Assembly (NCBI GenBank): GCA_965153355.1
Contig: OZ231127.1
Span: 61,070,001-61,134,000 of the forward strand
Direction: 5' to 3'
DNA from: Flaccisagitta enflata
Lineage: Eukaryota; Chaetognatha; Sagittoidea; Aphragmophora
DNA length: 64,000 nt
Position 1 is the stretch's first letter. Each line of letters starts with the position of its first letter. The notes beneath the pieces are model-generated. The model worked only from the letters and a program-made list of their open reading frames with translations, did no database searches and was not told where the DNA came from. The position numbers and the translations under genes were made by a program. Shown in pieces: positions 49,522 through 54,499 of this stretch.

Positions 49522-52500
49522 CTCTCTCTCTCTCATTCTCTCTCTCATTCTCCCTAATATGCAACTCGAATTTGGTTTTATACTTGTAATTCAAATAAGA
49601 TTCGATAGAAAGATTCGATAGAAAAGATGTAATAGTAATTGTAAGATGTTATAACAGTTGAAAGTCGTCAATACTAGTTTTTTTAAGTAGAGAAAGTACA
49701 GTCGCTAATTGTTGCCATGGCTAGTGTAGGAGTTTCGCTAGTATGGATCTGGCTAGTATGATCTGGCTAGTATGGATCTGGCTAGTGTGGAATCGCTAAT
49801 TGTTACTGGAGCCGTCTATACACTGCCTTTGGGGCAAAGGCCCCAAAGGGGACAATGTCCTGTGGAACACAGGGGGACTTTCGTTCGTTCGTTTGTTCAT
49901 TTGTCCGTCCCCCCCTTGAGGGCTCATATCTTAGCCTCGAGGCTCAAATCCCAGCCTTGGGCTCAAATTCCAGCCTCGAGGCTCAATCTAGCAATCACGT
50001 AGCTCAGATCTCAGCCTGCGTGGCTCAGATCCCAGCCTCCAGGCTCAAGTCACAGCCCTCAGGCTCAAATCCCAGCCTCCAGGCTCAGTCCCAGCCTCAA
50101 AGCTTAATCCCAGCCTCAAGGCTCAAATCCCGTCTCAAGACTCACGTCCAGCCTCCAGGACTCAAATCCTTGCCGAGAGGCTCAAATCCCAGCCTGGAGC
50201 CTCAAATCTCAGCCTTTAGCCTTAAATCCCAACCTCGAGAGTGATTATCAGCCTCAGGCTCAGAGCTCCCAGCCTTAAGGCTGAAATCCCAGCCTTGAGA
50301 CTCAAATCCCAGCCTTGGTGTTCAAATCCTTGAGGCTCAAATCCCGGCCTTGAGGCTCAAATCTGCACACACAGATGGATGGACGGACGAATGAATGAAC
50401 GAAATGAAAGTCCCCTGTGTTCTACAGGACATTGTCCCTTTGGGGCGCTGCCCTGCACACATGCTACAATCATCAACATGGCAGGGCAACAGGTATCGCT
50501 GGCCACATATGGCAAGAAAAAAAAAAACAAACAAATTTGTAGAGCAAAAATGTATGAAGATGTTGACCAATTTGCATAAAATTTACAGTCAATAATAATC
50601 ATGATTTGGACTATCTCTGATTAAAAAAAATTTCATCAAAATCCGTTGAAAACTTTGGCCGTTATCACATTTTTACTGATGTAACCTCTTTTTTGGACTG
50701 CCAGAGATAACTTTCATCCTAAATAGAAATCACACTTTTTTAGTAAAATTGGCATTGTGCAAACAGTTTTGGGAGTTTTGTTATGATTTTTGAACTGCAG
50801 TCTGATGGTGCTATATACTAATACTAGGCAAAATTTGCTTTTACTCAGATAAAGTCTAATGGGGTAGATACTATCTTAGAAATAAAAAGGTTTCCGCACG
50901 ATTACAAGTGTATCTCAGAGTAGAATCAACGAATCATCAAAAAATTGGTGAGATTATTAAAGCCCTTCAAATTTGCAAGCAATCTACGCAAACCGCATCT
51001 CTTTAACTTAAAGCATTCAAAAGTTATTCAAGTTTGAATGAAATGTTTCAATTTTGTTTTTGTCATTTCTACACAATCTTCAAATGATAACACATCACTT
51101 TTTCTCAATTAACTTTTAAACGCATTGAACTAGACAGATGCGGTTTCTGTAGACTGCTTGCAAATTCAAAGGGCTACATTTATGTCACCAATTTTTTTAT
51201 GATTTGTTGAATCTCTTTGGAGCTATAAGTTTAAAATGTAGAAAGAAAAGATCAGAAAATCCCTAGAAAGGTCTGACACGCCATCACTCCAGAGTACTTC
51301 GGGAAGCTCTGCAAACTGATTCTCTGATGAATGGCAGCAGTGATTTAGTCAAAGGAGGCTTACATAACATATTCATGGATTCGCAATTGATTTCTGTTAA
51401 TTTTCATGTCAATAAATGAACTAATATTGTAGATGGAAACCTTTTTATTTCTAAGATAGTATTGGTTGATTGTAAGCTTGCTCAGCATAAAAAATATTCT
51501 GCTACCTGTTAGAATATTTTTGCAATTTGAGGGACTAAAATGCTTCAATCTTCACAAAAATTTTACTGGAGATGCACCATATGTACAAAAGTTAACAGTA
51601 AAAAAATTATGATAATTGGTAAAAAACTATGGCCTTAGCATTGATTTATATTTCAGGTTGCATCTTCATATAATTCATCCTTAAAACCATAAAAAAAAGT
51701 TTAGGAAAACTTGCTGTTTCTGCCTAAATAGTTGGAGTATCGTTATAAAATTTTTACCACAGCTTGCTGACAATGTGGTCTACCTCCACTTCGAATTTCA
51801 TCAAAATCGGACTAGATTTAGTACGGTTTTTTAAAGTTTGTTCATTCATTCTTTATAAATTCTTGTGAGTACATTGAATTTCTGATCATCTGACAAGCAC
51901 CTGTAAAAAATCTGTAATTCCTATACTATTTAGAGCAGGTCATTGATTTCTTAGGTGATGCTTAACAATACTAAAAAGTAACTTCAGTAAAAATTTCAGC
52001 TTACTGGGTGAATTTTCAAAGGATTTATGAGCAAAAGAAGTAACTGTTTGGTTTTTTTTTTGCCATAGTTATTGCCTTTGGGCGACTGGTTGTTATTTCT
52101 CCATGGCATTCAATGAAAATATGAATAACAAGGCATCCTGGACAGAAGTAAGGCAGACAGAAGGACGGGTGGATGGAAGGATGGGCGGATGGAAGGACGG
52201 GCGGATGGAAGGACAGACGGATGGACGGATGGACAGATTCCCCATGTGTTCTACAGGACTTTGTCCCCTTTGGGGCCTCTGCCCTGCTCCCTCCAACTTA
52301 ATCACTTTCTACTCAAGCAGGGCACGGGTACCGCTGACCACTTACTGCCTTTGGGCTGCTTTTAGGCCCTCCCAGCGAAACTCATTTTTGTAGAACACAC
52401 GGGGACTTTCGTTTGTTTGCTCGTTTGTCCATCCCCCCCCTTCCCCCCACCTTGAGGTTCAAATCCCAGCCTCGAGGCTCAAAGTCCAGCCGCGAGGCTC

Positions 52501-54322
52501 AAATCCCAGCCTCGTGGCTCAGATCTCAGCTTCGTGGCTCAGATCCCAGCCTCCAGGCTCAAGTCCCAGCCTCCAGGCTCAAATCCCAGCCTCCAGGCTC
52601 AGATCCCAGCCTCAAGGCTTAAAATCCCAGCCTCAAGGCTCAACTCCCAGTCTCAAGACTCAAATCCCAGCCTCAGGACTCAAATCCTTGCCTCAAGGCT
52701 CAAATCCCAGCCTCGAGCCTCAAATCCTAGCCTCGAGCCTCAAATCCCAGCCTCAAGGCTCAAATCCCAGCCTCGAGGCTCAAATCCCAGCCTTGATGGC
52801 TCAAATCCCAGCCTTAGAGGCTCGTCCAGCCTTGAGGGTGGCTCCATTGACCTTGAGGCTGCACACACAGATGGATGGACGGACAAATGAATGAACAAAC
52901 GAAAGTCCCCCTGTGTTCTACAGGACATCGTCCTTTCGGGGCCGCTGCCCTGCTACCCATCACCCACAATCACCAACATGCCAACATCGCAGGGCAACGG
53001 GTATTGCTGACCACATATTGCCCTTGGGCGACTGGTTACACATGAATGACTGCCCATGATATCAAACCAGGTTTCACCTGCAATCTCTTACTAGTAATGA
53101 TAGACAATTGCATGGGCCAAGGGTTCCATGTCCCTGTTGTTGGTCATGATGCAGCGATTTTCAGGGCATTTATTGGTTATGAACCCATTTTGACCCATCT
53201 CGCCAAACTCATAATTCCAACCGCCAAAATAGTAATTCCAAAGCAGAATGACTTTCAAATTTTGCTCATCCGTCTTGATTTCTCGTGAGGACACCTCCTC
53301 TCTGAAGACCTCAGTTTCATCCATGTATTGATTCATTTCGAAGTCATAAGTGGGTGCAATTTTGTCATTGGAGCAATCCATTGTCCATCTCCACATGGCG
53401 AATATGTACCTAAATTGTAAAAAAACTATGAAGGCATCATGTTTTAGTCGCGTGCTATGCAACTCTACACCCCTTTATGTCCGTCCGTTGGTTGATTGTC
53501 CTGTCATTCTGTTTGTCGGTTGGTCAAATTTTATTTTTACGTTATTATGTGGATGTGTGATGGTGAGAGGGGCAGCAGCTCCGAAGAGCCAATGTCTTAT
53601 GCTCAGTAAGTTTTGAGGCTCTAGGCAGGGATCTCAGCCTCAATGCTTGGATTTGAGCCTCCAGGCCTGGATTTGAGCCAAAGGCTGAGATTCTAGCCTT
53701 GAGGCTGTGATTTGAGCCTCGAGGCTGTGATTTGTGCCACGATGCTGGGATTTGAATCTTGAAGCTGGGGTTTTAGCCTAAAGGCTGAGATTTAAGGCTA
53801 GAACTGAGACTTGGGGCTAAATTTTGGGCTTTGAGGCTGAAATTTGAATTTGGAGGCTGGGTTTTGAGCCTTGAGGATGAAATTTTAATTTTGAGGCTGA
53901 AATTTGGGCGTCAAGGCTAGATTTGAGGTTCGAGGGGTGGACAGAGGAGGAGAAGAAGGAGAAATTTCTCCTGTGTGAAAGCATAGGTCGTCGGCCCCTT
54001 TGGGGCTGCTGTCCAAAAAGGGGACCAACTGACTGACCAACCGACCAACCAACCAACCAACCAACCAACCAACCGCCTGACTGACATAGGGGGGTGTAGA
54101 GTCACGTAGCACGAGACAAAAAAGCGACAGAAATTTGTGAAGTACATACCATTGAGTGAAGAGATAAGCAGCAATCATGAGTGCCCCTAACGCATGTTTC
54201 TTTGCTCGGAATCTGATCATTCTTGCTGCCAATCTTGGTAGTTCTTTTGGAAAGTCTTTTGGAAGTCTTGGAAGTCTTTGGAAGTCTTTTGCAAAGTCTT
54301 TATTTGAGGATGTTCCATTCAT
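24207..54322 (-). CDS. FucT: Alpha-1,3-fucosyltransferase (GT10), six-exon gene span
   Basis: GT10 enzymes are Golgi type II membrane proteins that transfer fucose from GDP-fucose to GlcNAc on glycans. Six minus-strand exons (54322-54150, 53409-53092, 44863-44696, 31300-31062, 27899-27679, 24464-24207) join with matching phases at every junction and give about 458 residues. Visible parts: basic N-terminus, signal-anchor around residues 44-64, stem, ILLWNYYFGGW (about 112-122), QKWVLYDFEPP, FNWTVGYRRED, LVAWMASTCQTPNGRENYV, FYLAFENSN...YITEKFW (about 318-336), a nucleotide-sugar-binding-type block ending PHSFIHVDDF, and a C-terminal CKLC. Length fits the family. Whether it makes core or Lewis-type linkages is not decidable. 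Introns hold a SET gene, transposon relics and many repeats. Confidence 0.88.
24537..25804. mobile_element. hAT-type MITE family C, split by family B insertion
   Basis: The ends are CAGGCCTGTATATTATTGAG and CTCAGTTATATACACCCCTG. The first 90 bp and last 190 bp match the 300-bp family C copies. Roughly 980 bp of family B sequence is inserted between them. It lies in fucosyltransferase intron 5, 72 bp upstream of exon 6. No clear 8-bp duplication remains. Confidence 0.75.
24628..25605. mobile_element. Family B element(s) nested in MITE
   Basis: The left end (CAGGTAACCCAAGGGCAATA), the GGGCAGCGGCCCCGAAGGGG hairpin block and GTCC runs are followed by about 14 units of a GGCCTGAGAGGCCAGATTTGA minisatellite. 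A second inner end is at 25112-25196, more minisatellite follows, and a right end lies at 25500-25605 (AAAGTCCCCTGTGT, CTGCCCAAAA). This reads as two fused or partly duplicated elements. Confidence 0.7.
25920..26110 (-). mobile_element. Family A element (degraded)
   Basis: GGTCACACAACTCTT, a run of GTCC/GTTAGTCC words, and GCCCCTGACCACCCGTCCGC near 26090 match the family A 5' end and 3' body, but the parts are rearranged and divergent. Confidence 0.45.
26237..26445 (+). mobile_element. Family A element
   Basis: TTTTTAGTTGCTTGCATGCA at the start, GTCCGTCAGTCCATCC minisatellite, a TCATTT-rich middle, and CGCACGCGACTTAGAGGTG then TTGGCCTTGCTT at the end. A complete though diverged copy of the long subfamily. 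Confidence 0.7.
26450..27150. other. Intronic stretch, no recognised gene
   Basis: AT-rich intron 5 sequence of the fucosyltransferase gene. An 81-codon plus-strand open frame at 26754-26999 has a protein-like composition but matches nothing I know. A segment near 26640-26690 resembles 34320-34370 (TTCATCTACA...AAAGGGGG...CTAATTGGA), so an unnamed repeat is present. Confidence 0.35.
27153..27783 (-). repeat. 105-bp tandem duplication of exon 5 end with splice donor
   Basis: A 105-bp unit is repeated with donors (CCAAAA then GTAAGT on the minus strand) at 27678, 27573, 27468, 27363 and 27258, plus a diverged copy with a donor at 27158. Each unit carries the last 30 or so codons of fucosyltransferase exon 5 (CGAACATTT through the PHSFIHVDDF block and SPK), its donor, and a few bases of intron. 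The unit is exactly 35 codons, so the frame stays open through three extra copies and ends at a TAG at about 27316 in the fourth. Confidence 0.92.
27679..27899 (-). CDS. FucT: Fucosyltransferase exon 5 (conserved catalytic region)
   Basis: The acceptor (TTCTTCCCTTTTAG) opens in phase 1. The exon encodes FYLAFENSN, KEYITEKFW, IPIVMGSGNYKELA and PHSFIHVDDF, the most conserved GT10 motifs (donor-sugar side). It ends at SPK with a perfect GTAAGT donor in phase 0. Its 3' part is the founder of the tandem array just downstream. A family B end lies 16 bp upstream of the acceptor. Confidence 0.92.
27916..28545. mobile_element. Family B element
   Basis: Complete-looking copy: left end CAGGTCGCCCAAGGGAAATA, GCAGGGCAGCGGCCCCGAAG block, TCCTGTAGAACACAGGGGGA block, about 12 GGCCTGAGAGGCCGGATTTGA units (28150-28380), then the reverse-complement end AAAGTCCCCCTGTGTTCTAC through CTGCCC to about 28545. 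Confidence 0.8.
28566..28650 (+). mobile_element. Family B end, truncated
   Basis: GGGAGCAGAGCAGCAGTCCC, then GAAGTCCTGTAGAACACG and GTCC repeats; a left end without core or right end. Confidence 0.55.
28752..29195. mobile_element. Family B element, right end missing
   Basis: CAGGTTGCCCAAGGC start, GGCAATACATGGTCAGCGAC, a partly tandem-duplicated inner block, and then CCTGAAATCTGCCCTCTCAGG units that flip orientation near 29045 to GAGAGGGCAGATTTGAGGCC. The flip suggests the core has recombined by inversion. Confidence 0.65.
29321..30016. mobile_element. Family B element
   Basis: Left end CAGGTCGCCCAAGGGCAATA, hairpin blocks, about 18 GGCCTGAGAGGCTTGATTTGA-like units and a right inner end GAGTCCCCTGTGTTCTACAG. 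The outermost right terminus is missing. Confidence 0.75.
30031..30270. mobile_element. Family B element, left part
   Basis: Divergent left end (CAGGTCATGAAGACAATA), ATACCCATTGCCCTGCTTTG, GGGCAGCGGCCCCAAAGGGG and AGAACACAGGGGGACTTTTG, followed by two or three core units and then unrelated sequence. Confidence 0.65.
30304..30410. repeat. (GA)n and (GAAA)n microsatellites
   Basis: About 55 bp of pure GA followed by GAAA repeats. Confidence 0.9.
30473..30705 (-). pseudogene. Zinc-finger segment, probably from a LINE/TE ORF
   Basis: The minus-strand open frame contains FRMGGLTIHRKRMHKVS, then CKKCGKPFQQEANLLNHRKF ending in Cys, a C2H2/C2HC-type finger pair. Paired fingers with G-G-L-x-I-H-x-x-x-M-H and F-x-Q-E-A-N-L-x-N-H are, as I recall, typical of N-terminal parts of invertebrate non-LTR retrotransposon proteins rather than of transcription factors. 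It is isolated in fucosyltransferase intron 4. No adjoining reverse transcriptase was seen. Confidence 0.45.
31062..31300 (-). CDS. FucT: Fucosyltransferase exon 4
   Basis: The acceptor (TTTTTTGTTCAG) opens in phase 2 and completes the Gly codon of exon 3, giving the junction NWTVG-YRREDD. It encodes HPYGFTYRR, LVAWMASTC, TPNGRENYV and INVNIFGGCGEEC, which match the GT10 central motifs (V-A-W-x-x-S-x-C-x-T-x-N-G-R). Two possible donors (GATG with GTAAAG at 31061, or AAAG with GTCAGG at 31070) both give phase 1 and differ by three codons. A family B end lies 18 bp upstream. Confidence 0.9.
31319..31757. mobile_element. Family B element
   Basis: CAGGTCGCCCAAGGGCAATA left end, AGAACACAGGGGACTTTCG, CTCAGGCCT-type units that change orientation at about 31560, and a right end ending CTTCGGGGCCGCTGCCCT without the outer terminus. 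Confidence 0.75.
31880..32150. mobile_element. Family B element remnant with GGCTGGGATTTGAGCC core
   Basis: GGTCAGCGGTACCTGTAGCC and GGTGAGGGGGCAGCG, then about nine units of GGCTGGGATTTGAGCCTTGA. This is the second core unit type of family B. Confidence 0.6.
32175..32760. mobile_element. Family B element
   Basis: CAAGTCGCCCAAGGGCAATA left end, hairpin blocks, about 14 units of GAGAGGGCAGATTTCAAGCTT, and a right end AAAGTCCCCCTGTGTTCTAC to CTGCCCAAAA. Confidence 0.75.
32764..33322. mobile_element. Family B element, divergent subtype
   Basis: Divergent left end (CTAGTCATCCAAGGATCGTA, CATGGTCAGCGGTACTTGAT), GCAGCGGCCCCAAAGGACCG, and about 15 units of a 21-22 bp GGTCTGGAGGGCAGATTTGA core. The inner arms pair well: GGAATTTCCAGACCGTCC with GGACGTCTGGAAATTCC. 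Confidence 0.7.
33464..33520 (+). mobile_element. hAT-like MITE end
   Basis: ACCGTAATTTTTCTCCATTG followed by AGCGCCTCCCCTCC resembles the end of the element at 54500-55356 (ACCGTATTTCTTG...AGCGC). Only one end is present; a family B insertion follows. Confidence 0.4.
33522..34165. mobile_element. Family B element
   Basis: Truncated left end (GGGCAGCGGCCCCTAACGGG), about 19 units of GGCTCAAATCCCAGCCTTGA, and a full right end: AAAGTCCCCCATGTTCTTTA, CTTCGGGGCCGCTGCCCTGC, GCAGGGCAACGGGTATCGCT, ending GGGCGACTGGTT. Confidence 0.75.
34577..35246. mobile_element. Family B element
   Basis: Left inner end GGGCAGCGGCCCCGAAGGGG, about 20 units of CTCAGGCCTCAAATCTGGCCT, and an intact right end finishing CCCTTGGGCGACCTGTTGA. 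Confidence 0.8.
35247..36560 (+). pseudogene. LINE reverse-transcriptase relic (plus strand)
   Basis: A series of frames, in order, carries non-LTR reverse-transcriptase motifs: LQYRFPKKYSTSHAVL, motif A FVTFMDCQIGFDKVCHNGIF, CQGGILSPTLF (motif B), CLFYADNLVLFSP (motif C, with YADN in place of YADD), and after a gap of AT-rich sequence VITYGSQAKEY and NDCIRKIL of the thumb/tail. Several frameshifts and a family A insertion at 35640 split it. It lies in fucosyltransferase intron 3. The altered YADN and the disruptions show it is inactive. Confidence 0.8.
35640..35784 (-). mobile_element. Family A element inserted in LINE
   Basis: On the minus strand it starts TTTTTAGTCGCGGACACGCG and ACTCTACACCTTGCCGTGTC, has a short GGTCGGTTGGTC run, and ends GCGACTGGATTTCCGTGTAT then CCGGCCTTGTTT. 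It interrupts the reverse-transcriptase frame between ILRN and the CHMVDQF that should follow. AAAC occurs on both sides and may be the target duplication. Confidence 0.8.
36980..37750 (+). repeat. About 150-bp tandem repeat, split by a MITE
   Basis: Units carry GAGCATGCAAATA-like, GAGCATGGCTGCTCATC-like and TATTCTAGCTCATTT-like blocks spaced 145-155 bp apart (about 37024, 37179 and, after removing the inserted MITE, 37647). No coding content. Confidence 0.6.
37272..37592. mobile_element. hAT-type MITE, family C
   Basis: Starts CAGGCATGTATAAAGTTGAG and ends CTCAATTATATACACCCCTG. Flanked by the 8-bp direct repeat GTTTTTTT (37264-37271 and 37593-37600). Inserted into the 150-bp tandem repeat. 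Confidence 0.8.
37789..39981 (+). pseudogene. Decayed gene of a repeated PIN-like/TE-associated protein family
   Basis: Not a standard transposase, but I recall a dispersed invertebrate protein family with this motif order: KVSDFSFKRKDQAVTMG, FVLDGGALLHRIPWSRG, YGKAVVCFDGYKEF, YDVADADLLIVQKAIE, VLIGDDTDLLFLLLHH, FLHAFLGCD, DGLRYKKYCDKVAN, AEDWGW, TDMPPAPAELLKIIRYNCT, then a Cys-rich tail and an acidic end. The D-A-D-L-L-I-V and G-D-D-T-D-L-L blocks suggest a PIN/5'-nuclease-like fold; that is inference. One intron fits (38407-39006). There are at least six frameshifts, an internal deletion after DKVANV, and a TGA where a tail Cys is expected (39930 region). The reading ends at a TAG at 39979. 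Confidence 0.7.
38470..38800. repeat. Duplicated segment inside pseudogene intron
   Basis: Two copies of about 100 bp (near 38490-38585 and 38690-38780) share GGTGACCA, TGAAGCT, CAGGGCTA, GCCAAGC and GAGACTC in order. The second is 190-200 bp downstream. Confidence 0.55.
39990..41000. other. Intronic stretch, no gene recognised
   Basis: AT-rich sequence after the decayed gene. Short open frames only. No copy of families A, B or C is seen. Confidence 0.35.
41538..41577. repeat. (CAT)n microsatellite
   Basis: Twelve or so CAT units inside family D copy 2. Confidence 0.85.
41757..41850 (-). pseudogene. Inverted partial copy of the 37.8-kb pseudogene exon
   Basis: Ninety-four bp nearly identical to the reverse complement of 37789-37881 (CGATATTCTATCCCCTATCT in both). 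On the minus strand it reads RPDILSPISKYKFRVEN then SPKRIDMLRRL, and the 37.8-kb copy continues that frame into LVAEFLHERNPF. It is therefore probably a coding-exon fragment, not a structural terminal repeat. Confidence 0.6.
41931..41987. repeat. (GA)n microsatellite
   Basis: Pure GA tract of about 55 bp. Confidence 0.9.
42258..43770. mobile_element. 1.5-kb element with 30-bp terminal inverted repeats
   Basis: The left end TACTATCTAGGAAAAGAGTA followed by TATCTACACC pairs with the right end at 43741-43770 (27 or 28 of 30 positions). The interior is non-coding and AT-rich. Its second half is related to 50540-52060. Probably a non-autonomous DNA transposon; class unknown. Confidence 0.6.
44518..44625. 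repeat. Family B core remnant
   Basis: Degenerate units such as GGCCTCAAGGCTGGGATTTA, about 70 bp from the exon 3 donor. Confidence 0.45.
44696..44863 (-). CDS. FucT: Fucosyltransferase exon 3
   Basis: Found by frame, not by the longest open frame. The acceptor (TTTTTCCACAACAAG) opens with T, completing the TA of exon 2. It encodes NMRYEGKPK, a Lys/Thr-rich linker, RRQWQKWVLYDFEPPTERAF and ADLFNWTVG, with the GT10 pattern Q-x-W-V-x-Y-x-x-E-x-P and F-N-W-T. It ends at a strong donor (GTTGG with GTAAGTG) in phase 2. A longer overlapping open frame on the same strand is spurious. Confidence 0.88.
44887..44955 (-). mobile_element. Family A 3'-end remnant
   Basis: ACAAGGCTGGATAAACGGCT and then GTGGGTAGGGGTCATAGTTG match, in reverse, the 3' body of the CCCCTGCCCACCC subfamily (compare 8585-8640). 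It sits 24 bp upstream of exon 3. Confidence 0.55.
44965..45485. repeat. Tandem array of CATAAATTTATG palindromes
   Basis: The 12-bp palindrome CATAAATTTATG or close variants recurs about 15 times within longer imperfect repeats of roughly 130-150 bp that also share AAAAACATATGATC-like, AAAATCATAAAAAA and CCTATTGCCCATAAAT words. Non-coding. Confidence 0.75.
45486..46080. other. Intronic stretch
   Basis: No gene is seen. From 45845 there are a few TTAGGTCATTTAAGTCATTT words, the internal minisatellite of family A, without recognisable ends. Confidence 0.4.
46090..46590. mobile_element. Family B remnant with divergent core
   Basis: GGGCAGCGGCGAAGGGGAGG and TCCTGTAGAACACAGGGGAA, then GGCTTTGTCTCCTTCGGGGC, followed by two core types: GGCAAAATGGCCCAAATC-like (46195-46310) and CTCAGAGACCCAGATTCTGAC-like (46370-46570). 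No outer termini. Confidence 0.6.
46635..46740 (+). repeat. Left inverted repeat of SET-gene unit
   Basis: AGCGATTCCACACTAGC at the outer end and GCCATGGCAACAATTAGCGA at the inner end pair with 49691-49797 at roughly 85-90 percent. It contains four subrepeats of about 16-19 bp with ACTAGC-x-x-GATC. Confidence 0.85.
46752..47112. repeat. (GA)n, (GAT)n and (GA)n microsatellites
   Basis: GA at 46752-46805, about 95 bp of GAT/ATG at 46876-46972, and GA at 47034-47112. The poly-Asp open frame here is an artefact. Confidence 0.9.
47240..47372. repeat. (TTG)n tract
   Basis: Interrupted TTG/TTA/TCG trinucleotides; Thr-rich open frames on the minus strand are artefacts. Confidence 0.85.
47997..48211 (+). 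CDS. KMT5A: KMT5A-like exon 1
   Basis: Opens with ATG at 47997. A basic, Cys-containing N-terminus leads into the N-SET strand motifs (FLQKVEEQSEDGLTVIDAG) and ends in the codon shared with exon 2. An earlier in-frame exon is possible because the start lacks a strong context. Confidence 0.75.
48240..48895. repeat. Intron built of (CAA)n tracts
   Basis: Almost all of the 717-bp intron of the SET gene is CAA repeat. At least four related segments of GGCATCAATTAGC or TATGTCATAA-like sequence recur between tracts, suggesting the intron grew by duplication of a repeat-plus-spacer unit. Confidence 0.85.
48929..49211 (+). CDS. KMT5A: KMT5A-like exon 2 (SET core)
   Basis: Phase-matched to exon 1. 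It carries GRLINHS and GEEITYDYG, and a C-terminal W-L as in KMT5A. The TGA at 48978-48980 is in the exon's own reading frame, directly after a run of seven T. Confidence 0.8.
49410..49552. repeat. (CT)n microsatellite
   Basis: About 140 bp of CT with few interruptions. Confidence 0.9.
49691..49797 (-). repeat. Right inverted repeat of SET-gene unit
   Basis: Reverse complement of 46635-46740; GTCGCTAATTGTTGCCATGG inner end and GGCTAGTGTGGAATCGCT outer end. Confidence 0.85.
49818..50512. mobile_element. Family B element
   Basis: Short left end (CCTTTGGGGCAAAGGCCCCA), TGGAACACAGGGGGACTTTC, about 20 units of GGCTCAAATCCCAGCCTCGA, and a right end AAAGTCCCCTGTGTTCTACA to GGCAGGGCAACAGGTATCGC and CCACATATGG. 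Confidence 0.75.
50540..52060 (+). repeat. Repeat related to 42258-43770, interrupted by a MITE
   Basis: Colinear with about 42840-43690: GGGAGTTTTGTTATGATTTT, GATAAAGTCTA, TTCACAAAAATTTTACTGGA, ATTATGATAAT, CAAAGGATTTAT in order. A 589-bp element interrupts it at 50870. Confidence 0.65.
50871..51459. mobile_element. MITE with perfect 25-bp TIRs and TA duplication
   Basis: The left end CTATCTTAGAAATAAAAAGG plus TTTCC is the exact reverse complement of the right end at 51435-51459. It is flanked by TA on both sides (50869-50870, 51460-51461). A related sequence at about 43125 (GTAGATATTAGTTGATTG) shows the unoccupied site with one TA. A second, inner inverted pair (about 50928-51003 with 51137-51220) would fold the element. 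No coding capacity. TIR and TA fit Tc1/mariner-type elements. Confidence 0.85.
52074..52352. mobile_element. Family B remnant
   Basis: A right outer end (CCTTTGGGCGACTGGTTG) at 52074, a GGATGGAAGGACGGGC minisatellite (52165-52235), then CATGTGTTCTACAGGACTTT, CCCTTTGGGGCCTCTGCCCT, GCAGGGCACGGGTACCGCTG and CTTTGGGCTGCTT. Parts of two elements. Confidence 0.65.
52388..53036. mobile_element. Family B element
   Basis: Truncated left end (GTAGAACACACGGGGACTTT), about 19 units of GGCTCAAATCCCAGCCTCGA, intact right end AAAGTCCCCCTGTGTTCTAC to GCAGGGCAACGGGTATTGCT, ending CCCTTGGGCGACTGGTT. Confidence 0.8.
53092..53409 (-). CDS. FucT: Fucosyltransferase exon 2
   Basis: The acceptor (TTACAATTTAG) opens with G, completing the Trp codon of exon 1 so that the membrane anchor continues as TQW-YIFAMWRW. 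An acidic stem follows, then ILLWNYYFGGW, a CPENRCIMTNNRD segment (family: C-P-x-x-x-C-x-x-T-x-x) and AHAIVYHY. The donor (TACTA with GTAAG) leaves phase 2. Confidence 0.9.
53443..53548 (+). mobile_element. Family A element, 5' part
   Basis: TTTTAGTCGCGTGCTATGCA, CTCTACACCCC, then GTCCGTCCGTTGG-type repeats; 3' part missing. It lies 33 bp upstream of exon 2. Confidence 0.7.
53551..53993. mobile_element. Family B element, divergent
   Basis: GGTGAGAGGGGCAGCAGCTC, about 17 units of GGCTGAGATTTGAGCCTCGA-like core, and a right inner end CTTTGGGGCTGCTGTCC. Confidence 0.6.
53998..54123 (-). mobile_element. Family A element, 5' part
   Basis: On the minus strand TTTTTTGTCTCGTGCTACGT, GACTCTACACC, then about nine GGTTGGTT units. 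It starts 27 bp inside fucosyltransferase intron 1. Confidence 0.7.
54150..54322 (-). CDS. FucT: Fucosyltransferase exon 1 (signal anchor)
   Basis: ATG at 54322. It encodes a basic N-terminus with a repeated L-P-x-D-F/L-P-R-L pattern (KDFQRLPRLPKDFPKELPRL), MIRFRAKK, and the start of the hydrophobic anchor HALGALMIAAYLF. The donor (CAATG with GTATGT) is in phase 2. The start is the first ATG of the open frame. An upstream untranslated exon cannot be excluded. Confidence 0.82.
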
Positions 54323-54499
54323 TATATAAGAATACCGCTTTAGATATGTTACTGTGAAGACGTTTCTGAAACAATTTACTGATTAGCAAAAAAAGAAGCT
54401 TTTAAATCCTTCTCACAAATGAAGGTACAGTACCGACACCTAGGAAATTTACTGTTTGATTCACCAAGGTTTGATTCACCAAGTACTGACCAAAGCATT

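Larger units (their letters stand above)
46635..49797. mobile_element. Inverted-repeat-bounded unit carrying a SET gene
   Basis: A 3.16-kb segment in fucosyltransferase intron 2 bounded by inverted repeats of about 106 bp. In order it contains GA tracts, a long ATG/GAT tract, a GA tract, a TTG tract, a two-exon SET-domain gene on the plus strand, and a CT tract. There is no transposase and no obvious target duplication, so mobility is inferred only from the terminal repeats. Confidence 0.55.
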
